In this document: one piece after another, positions 58,085-64,000 of the stretch | Numbering within the stretch: the first letter of the stretch is position 1 | Layout of the letters: every line of letters starts with the position of its first letter | Assembly (NCBI GenBank): GCA_022836615.1 | Contig: MU405210.1 | Span: 434,001 to 498,000, forward strand | Direction of reading: 5' to 3' | From: Annulohypoxylon bovei var. microspora | Lineage: Eukaryota > Ascomycota > Sordariomycetes > Xylariales > Hypoxylaceae | DNA length: 64,000 nucleotides | Translations under genes and position numbers: made by a program | The notes under the pieces: model-generated | What the model was told of the DNA's origin: nothing | The model's database searches: none | What the model saw: only the letters and a program-made list of their open reading frames with translations

Positions 58085-59779
58085 GCGTTGGGGATTGCAG
58101 AAATTGATATCCAATGAAGCAGGGTACCGGTGCATTTTGGCGTTAATAGGGTACGGCAAACGAGGAAAACATTGACGAAGTTCACGACTACGAGGCATGA
58201 GTTGTTTTTCACAGCCAGAGCATTCAGTTCGGCAGAATGGACCCATTTTGGAGGCGCCAATCGAGCCCCGAACTCTTTTCGCCATGGTTACTAATAGACT
58301 ATAAGTACATAATTATGTGCGTTTTTCTATCCTTTTTTTAGCTGGGCATTATTAGGGTACACGGGAATTATTAGCTCTTGGTGGTCCTGGGTCAGTAGAT
58401 GATTAATTGACTGCATTTTATACAAATCGTAATGATTAACGAATGAACTGCCGACTTTATGTGCTTGGCTTGGATCTTGGATGCTGGGTTCAATCGATGA
58501 CTTTGCGTCGTCGGGGGGTGGATGGCGTCAGATCAGGGCATTCACCAATCGATGTTCTGCCTTGATACTCAATAAACATAATCCATCTATACAAATAGCC
58601 CTGGTGGTAACTCTTGAGACGAATTGCCCTATCAACTTGCCATTGCTAATATTTGTTACTAAACTAATAATATAAGGGAAATCCTAATGTGAGTCAACAT
58701 AATATCTTAAGCCTTAGACATAACAGTATTCATATTATAACTAATTAACCTCTAGCTCTCATAGACGAAGGTGTTCTTATACAAAATATGAGGGCCTAGA
58801 GAATCCACCGAGAAGCATTATTACTCAAAAGGCATAAAAAGAACAAAGTTTCTAATAGTGGTGTTTTGGTTTATATACCAGACTCTCGAGAATGAGGCTT
58901 GATTGAGGCGATGGTGGATGTGATAGATCACTTTGGTCGCAAGGAATACGCGTATTTTAATTTATGATCAGCACTTTAACGAAACAAGTGCCGTCTTTTA
59001 GATAAACAGGTGGACCCACTTCTCCACATATGCATGATGTTGTTGTTGTATTGTGGTGGTTGATCTTGTGATCCTTGATCGCGGTAAACGCGTTTCTAGA
59101 GATATATGGGGTTTAGGGCTGACTAATCCAAGACCCACCGCCTTTCTGGCCCCGGTGGTTTCAACAACTATTATTTAAAGTCACAACGCCATATATCTTG
59201 GCGGAATCACGTGATACCCTTACAAGTCAACATACCTAGGTACCTAAGTATTTTACAACGTAAACTTTGCGTGATGCTTGCAATTATATAATTAATAAAA
59301 ATGCGAAAATAACTAGGTAGCCGACTGCTTCAATTAAATATTATTAAAAGGTTATTGAAGCTTAAAAGTATGTGTATGTAAGGTGTGTTTAAGTCGACTT
59401 GATAATTACGTACAGTAGTATGTATAATACAATGCAATTGAGAGCTACGCGCTTTTGATTGGTTGAGATGTGAAGTGGGTTTCACCTGTTTATCTAAAAA
59501 ACGGCACCTGTTTCGTTCATCTGTAGCTGCTTTAGGGACGACACTGCGACATCGTTAAGACTTTAATAATTCTTCGGGGCCGTGCACGGCAACATGGGCA
59601 AATAGGAATGCACCGCTCGTATAATTCTTCGTATTTACACATATTCGCGAAGAATCAAGATATAGTTACAGCAAGTTTAATATGGCAGCCTGGCGATCGT
59701 ACTAGGTAGACAGAAGTATTAAAGGCAGCACATATTCGCTAAGACCATCGAGAAAGGGACAACTAGCAGCCCAGTCAAG
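58085..59779. other. Intergenic region upstream of the xylosidase
   Basis: No gene is supported. A CACGTG palindrome lies at 59208-59213 within ATCACGTGAT, and CCCCGG near 59149 fits the CreA consensus on the minus strand, but neither is more than a short match. ACCTAGGT occurs at 59234. Confidence 0.5.
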
Positions 59780-62299
59780 ATGGATATGATTCCGCCCCTA
59801 GTAACGGACATCCTGGCGTTTGCGTCTATCCTCCTCGGCAGCGGTGCCATTCGAGCTTTGCCTAACTGCACAGTTCCGCCATTGAGTCTTAATGGAGTAT
59901 GTGACGCTAGCAAGTGTAAGTTATTAGTAGGTATGCTTTATAGGTCAAGACGCTGAACATTACTCAATAGCTCCCCACGAGCGCGCAGCGGCACTGGTTG
60001 GTGGGATGACACTGGAGGAAAAATACAACAATACCATGTTCTACTTGTCATCTGAAGATACTCTCGGTCTTCCTCAATTCAATGTATGCGCCAGGTTTCC
60101 TTTCTCCAGAAAGTCGTTTTCATGTCAGTATCTAGCAGCTAACATATCAACAGCTTTGGAACGAGGGCCTACACGGCGTGGCCACGAGCCTCGGCGTCAA
60201 CTTTAGCCAACAGGGGGACTACAGCTTTGCTACTTCGTTCCCTATGCCAATCCTAACCGCTGCAGCTTTTGATGATGAGCTTGTTCATTCTGTAGCAGAA
60301 GTAATCAGCACCGAACTTCGTGCATATGGCAATGCTGGCCGTGCTGGATTTGACATTTGGGCCCCTAATGTCAACCCGTTCAGAGATCCACGGTGGGGAA
60401 GAGGCCCAGGTAAGAGATGTTCAACCTTTACACTGAATGTCCAACTCTAAGTTAGGCCTGACCTTTGTAGAAACTCCTGGGGAAGATGTATTTCGAATCT
60501 CCCAGTACGCAGCCGCATTTATCTCAGGTGTCCAAGGTCCTGCAGATTCCCCCTTTAAGAAGGCCGTCGCCACTTGCAAGCACGCTGCAGGGTACGACCT
60601 CGAGGACACTCCGAATAACATCACTCGCTACAGTTTCGATGCGGATATCTCTATCCAGGATTTAGCCGACTATTACCTCAGGCCATTTGAGACGTGTACC
60701 CGTGACGCAGGGGTAGGCTCAATGATGTGCTCCTACAACGCTGTAAACGGCGTACCCCAATGTGCAGACAGCTGGATGCAACAAGACCTGATGCGCGACT
60801 ACTGGAAGTGGAACAAACCAACCGAATATATCTCCGCTGATTGTTTTGCCATTGACGTTATCCAGGCAGCCGCAGGCCACCACTGGACCAAGACTGGGGA
60901 AGAGACATTAAGCAAGGCTCTGAAAGCTGGCACGGACACGGATTGCGGATTTTTATATCGTACATTTTGGCCGTCTGCTATGGAACAGGACCCGAGTCTC
61001 GAGAGCTATCTGGACTTGTCGCTCACGAGAGTATACGCGTCTTTCGTCGAACTGGGCCTCTTCGACCCCCCTGAGTCTCAGCCGTACCGTCAAATCACGT
61101 TTGACGCGGTCAACACACCGGAAACCCAAACGCTTGCTCGCAGAGCGGCTACATCTGGCATGACGCTGTTGAAGAATTTGAAAGGGGCCTTGCCGCTTCA
61201 GGTTCCATGTGGAAAAGAGTTATCGGTGGCACTGGTGGGAGACTGGGCCAACGCAACCCTTCAAATGACTGGAGGCTTGACTGGAGGCTACGCCGGTCCG
61301 GCGCCGTACTATATCACCCCTTTGAAGGCTCTTTCAGACGAGGCCGGTGTTAGAGTGAGCCCAGTACTAACTTTAGATCATGAGGACGTTCTAGCAGCGG
61401 CAAAGGCAAACGATGTGGTCATATATGTTGGAGGTGTCGACCAGAGCGTCGAGGCCGAATTAAAGGACCGTCGGACTATCGCATGGAACGAAACACAAAC
61501 GGATTTGATTATGTCGATTGCCCAGTTAAACAAGACCTTCATTCTCGTCCAGACCGGCGGCGGCCAACTCGATGATTCAGTCTGGCTTAGCAATAACGGC
61601 GTGTCGGCCATTCTTTGGGCAGGGTACCCAGGCCAGGAGGGTGGAAACGCTATCACGGACGTACTGTTTGGACGGGTTGCTCCAGCTGGTCGCCTTCCGA
61701 TTACTCAATACTCTGCTTCTTACATTGCTACCTTTCCCCAAACAATTATGGGATTACGCCCGGACTTGGCAACGGGAAACCCTGGCCAGACGTATAAATG
61801 GTATACCGGCAACCCAGTGATTCCATTCGGCTATGGGCTACATTACACAAGCTTTGACGTATCCATCGAGCCATTTGGAACATTCGACATCTCGAGCGTT
61901 GTGAAGGGATGTGGTGACTCAGGATATGTCAATCTCGATCAATGTCCTTTAGGCACACTCGATGTTCAAGTCAAGAATACCGGAAAGACCAAGTCTGATT
62001 ATGTTGCCCTTGCGTTTGCAAGCGGGAGTTACGGACCAGCACCACACCCCAACAAATCCCTGATCGGATACCAAAGACTATACGGCATTGAGCCAGGCCA
62101 AGACAAGATAGCACAGGTTCAGGTGAAACTTGCCCAGCTGGCAAGATTCGATAACGATGGGAACCGTATACTCTATCCCGGGACTTATAGGGTTGCTATC
62201 GACACAGACCCGGAAAAGGTATCGTTTGAATTCACCCTTACTGGAGAGCAGACAATCTTGGAAAGTTGGCCTAAGTATGATCGCTCAGCGCCACTCTAA
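59780..62299 (+). CDS. Secreted GH3 beta-xylosidase (777 aa)
   Basis: Four exons, 59780-59915, 59971-60083, 60154-60409 and 60471-62299 (778 codons). The enzyme releases xylose from the non-reducing end of xylo-oligosaccharides outside the cell. The N-terminus is signal-peptide-like (hydrophobic DILAFASILLGSGAIRA, likely cut before LPNC). GH3 landmarks: LWNEGLHGVA (84-93), NVNPFRDPRWGRGPETPGED (155-174), CKHAAGYDLE, MCSYNAVNGVP and the nucleophile region YISADCFAIDVI, in which Asp292 is the expected nucleophile. The second domain carries LLKNLKGALPLQ and GQEGGNAITDVLFGRVAPAG, and the C-terminal fibronectin-like domain follows (LDVQVKNTGKTKSDYVALAF). The WNEGLHGV/CxF-type nucleophile context favours xylosidase over glucosidase. 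Several Asn-x-Ser/Thr sites are present. A bifunctional arabinofuranosidase activity cannot be excluded. Start chosen as the ATG that gives a signal peptide. Confidence 0.93.
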
Positions 62300-62798
62300 A
62301 TAGTCACCGCTTGTTAATTTATATTGTATATTCTGTCATAATCCGTCCGTGGGAATGGAAGATTACAGCACGGTAGTTATGCACATTCGCTCTTATCCTT
62401 GACTTTTCTATCCCAGTCGACTCCGTGGGTAGTAAATGAATAACATGAGAAATTAAGTATTAGGCAACAAAGACTAAAGAAACCATTATTCAAAGTCTAG
62501 TGATTTCAGGAGAAAAATGCCTCTATAATTCAACGTTTTCCTTGACTTGCAGAGAAGCTATTGAACTTCGTTCATCTATCTATGAAATAAATCTAGCTGT
62601 ATAAAATAAAATAAAAGAGCATAAGGAACATCAATATTTTTTTTCTCTCCCTTTTCCAAAAATTCAATAATAAACACCATACCCTATAGCTATCGTAGAG
62701 ATGTGCTATTTCTCATTTCAAGTTCTTCCGATTTAGTCATACATCCTCATTCCTATAGGAAGACACTTAGGACTCGGCACAGCACAATAATGATACCA
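62300..62798. other. Intergenic spacer between convergent genes
   Basis: 3' flanks of the xylosidase and of the zinc-finger-like gene, which converge here. AT-rich with a poly-T run near 62637-62645; nothing else is seen. Confidence 0.6.
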
Positions 62799-64000
62799 TC
62801 ATGGCTGATTAGTTATGTTTGGAATTAGGTCCTGATCCTGGGACCCGATGTCGAGGCTCACATCGACGTTGATTCCTACTAATTGTTCTATATTGCTATC
62901 GGGTTGGAACACCACTTGTTGCTCCGGTGAAAGTTCTTGCAATGCAGAAGCTGGGTCCCATTGGTGTTGAGTGAAGTCGCTTGAAACTGCACTAGGAGAT
63001 GCCCCAAATTTTGATAGGTCCTCCCGCGGGGTCTCAGGGGATACATTTTCAGGGGAAACATCGGAATTGTAGCCCCAGTATGATGATTCCTTTTCAAATA
63101 GATCAAAGATTTCATCCACAACGCATTGTATAATCTGGGGTTCGGATTTAAACAATGGCATCTCGAGGGCTTTAGAAATGATTTTCGATTGTCTCCTGTT
63201 CCAAAAGTTTCGAAGTGGAGGCAGTAGTTTCTCCCAACCGTTCCCAAGATATGGCGATAGAGGACGAGACATATGAGGAAATATAATATCCCACATGTAG
63301 AACCACTGTTGCACATCATTTCTTCCACGAATAGCAATTTGGTTCAACTCTTTTCTTTGTTCCTCCGAGATGCCGTCGAATTCTGGCTTAGTTCGTGAAG
63401 CGCAACTCAGTTTCTGCACGTGTCCGTCTCTCTCTTTCGCGTTTGCGAATAGCTTGAAACACACAGGGCAATATATATCAGGTTTCCTATGTTTCCTATA
63501 TGTATGCTGTTTGACGTCCCTTAAGCGCCGTAGCCTGTACTTAGAGCATTCATGATATCTCCACGAATCCTTCTTATACCATGGACAGGCCCACCACTTT
63601 TTGTTAGGGGTGACCTGATCATAGTTGGCTTGAATGTTCGCCTCTAACTGTTGATTTTCGCTTCCCCAATCCTTCTCGAGCTGCCATTCTTCTGAAGAAT
63701 GTGTAGACGGCGTCGTTTGCGTCTCAACCCCAGTAGCAGTCAAATGATCTTCTCTAGGATTAATCATAGAATCATCACAACTTTGATTAACGACCCAACG
63801 GTTCATCCTGGTTTGGTCGTCAGGAGTATCAAGTTGAAGTTCATTCGTGTATTTTTGATCATACTGCTTCAACCAAGCTTCGGAGTGGGTTTCTGAAGAA
63901 TAAAATGGTATTTTACTCGCTACGTCCACGTCGGAGAGAAATTGATCTGCATTCACAGTCGCATTTTTCGTAAATTGGGTTTGTAAGAAGGGACTGCGTA
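62799..64000 (-). CDS. C2H2-like zinc-finger protein, 5' end outside window
   Basis: The frame is open from 62799 to the window edge, with no ATG in frame near the edge, so the start or an upstream exon lies beyond 64000. The visible part has an acidic/Gln-rich N-terminal region, then a Cys/His cluster: WWACPWYKKDSWRYHECSKY, RLRDVKQHTYRKHRKPD and YCPVCFKLFANAKERDGHVQ. This is the divergent C2H2 arrangement of a common fungal family in which a CPFxKxD...C block is followed by VKQHLxRxH and YCxxC...H. After it come GISEEQRKELNQ and WFYMWDIIFPHMSRPLSPYL, also typical of that family (a promiscuous helical segment with FP and P.SPY). The C-terminus is Gln/Asp/Ser-rich and disordered. A nuclear DNA-binding role is plausible but unproven. 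Confidence 0.75.
   Translation of the reverse strand, partial: RSPFLQTQFTKNATVNADQFLSDVDVASKIPFYSSETHSEAWLKQYDQKYTNELQLDTPDDQTRMNRWVVNQSCDDSMINPREDHLTATGVETQTTPSTHSSEEWQLEKDWGSENQQLEANIQANYDQVTPNKKWWACPWYKKDSWRYHECSKYRLRRLRDVKQHTYRKHRKPDIYCPVCFKLFANAKERDGHVQKLSCASRTKPEFDGISEEQRKELNQIAIRGRNDVQQWFYMWDIIFPHMSRPLSPYLGNGWEKLLPPLRNFWNRRQSKIISKALEMPLFKSEPQIIQCVVDEIFDLFEKESSYWGYNSDVSPENVSPETPREDLSKFGASPSAVSSDFTQHQWDPASALQELSPEQQVVFQPDSNIEQLVGINVDVSLDIGSQDQDLIPNITNQP

Noticed and set aside
59149..59213. CreA-like and CACGTG sites as xylosidase regulatory elements
   Set aside because: Single short matches in a 1.7-kb intergenic region are expected by chance; no XlnR-type GGCTAA site was found to support them.

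Overview
The window is nuclear DNA of a filamentous ascomycete (Pezizomycotina, most likely Sordariomycetes; an affinity with Xylariales is an inference from overall style only). The evidence is the many short GT-AG introns (about 50-85 nt) with CTAAY/CTGAC branch points just before the acceptor, fungal-specific families (DUF6594-like, Pth11/rhodopsin-like, GH3 xylosidase, DUG3-type amidotransferase), and conserved housekeeping genes (Mgm1, Rit1, Med19, Cdc34, Sis1-type DnaJ) scattered on both strands without operons.

Layout. 1-9.2 kb is a gene-poor, AT-rich stretch holding two 154-bp solo LTRs in opposite orientation and perhaps one small lysine-rich ORF. 9.26-10.2 kb (-) is a broken F-box gene. 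11.3-12.7 kb (-) is a DUF6594-like membrane protein. 12.7-17.4 kb is a second gene desert. 17.5-21.4 kb (+) holds a 635-aa multi-pass membrane protein and a cystinosin-type PQ-loop transporter. 23.1-24.8 kb (+) is a DUG3-like class II glutamine amidotransferase and 26.9-28.9 kb (+) a GMC oxidoreductase. 29.2-32.1 kb (-) encodes the mitochondrial dynamin Mgm1/OPA1. 33.35-34.75 kb (+) is a decayed relative of the intact coiled-coil gene at 35.5-36.7 kb. 37.2-38.6 kb (+) is Rit1. 39.8-40.2 kb (-) is an orphan ORF. 40.4-41.7 kb (+) is a rhodopsin-like membrane protein. 41.9-44.1 kb (-) is an alpha/beta hydrolase, 45.75-47.0 kb (-) Med19/Rox3. 49.8-50.7 kb (+) is Cdc34 E2, 52.1-55.1 kb (+) a UIM/UCH-like ubiquitin protein, 56.8-58.1 kb (+) a class B J-protein with a heat-shock element upstream, 59.8-62.3 kb (+) a secreted GH3 beta-xylosidase, and from 62.8 kb to the window end (-) a 5'-truncated zinc-finger-like gene.

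Most genes here act independently. A loose proteostasis grouping is visible on the right: an E2 enzyme, a ubiquitin-binding/UCH-like protein and an Hsp40 lie consecutively on the + strand over 8 kb. I did not find a gene cluster for a secondary metabolite, a CRISPR array, or a convincing new multi-gene system. The most distinctive items are the inverted solo-LTR pair, a dispersed palindromic ACCTAGGT motif confined to non-coding DNA, the intact/decayed coiled-coil pair, a 15-nt catalytic micro-exon, a GC-AG intron and the probably inactive UCH-like protein. All exon structures were read by eye from splice signals and reading-frame continuity, so boundaries are predictions.
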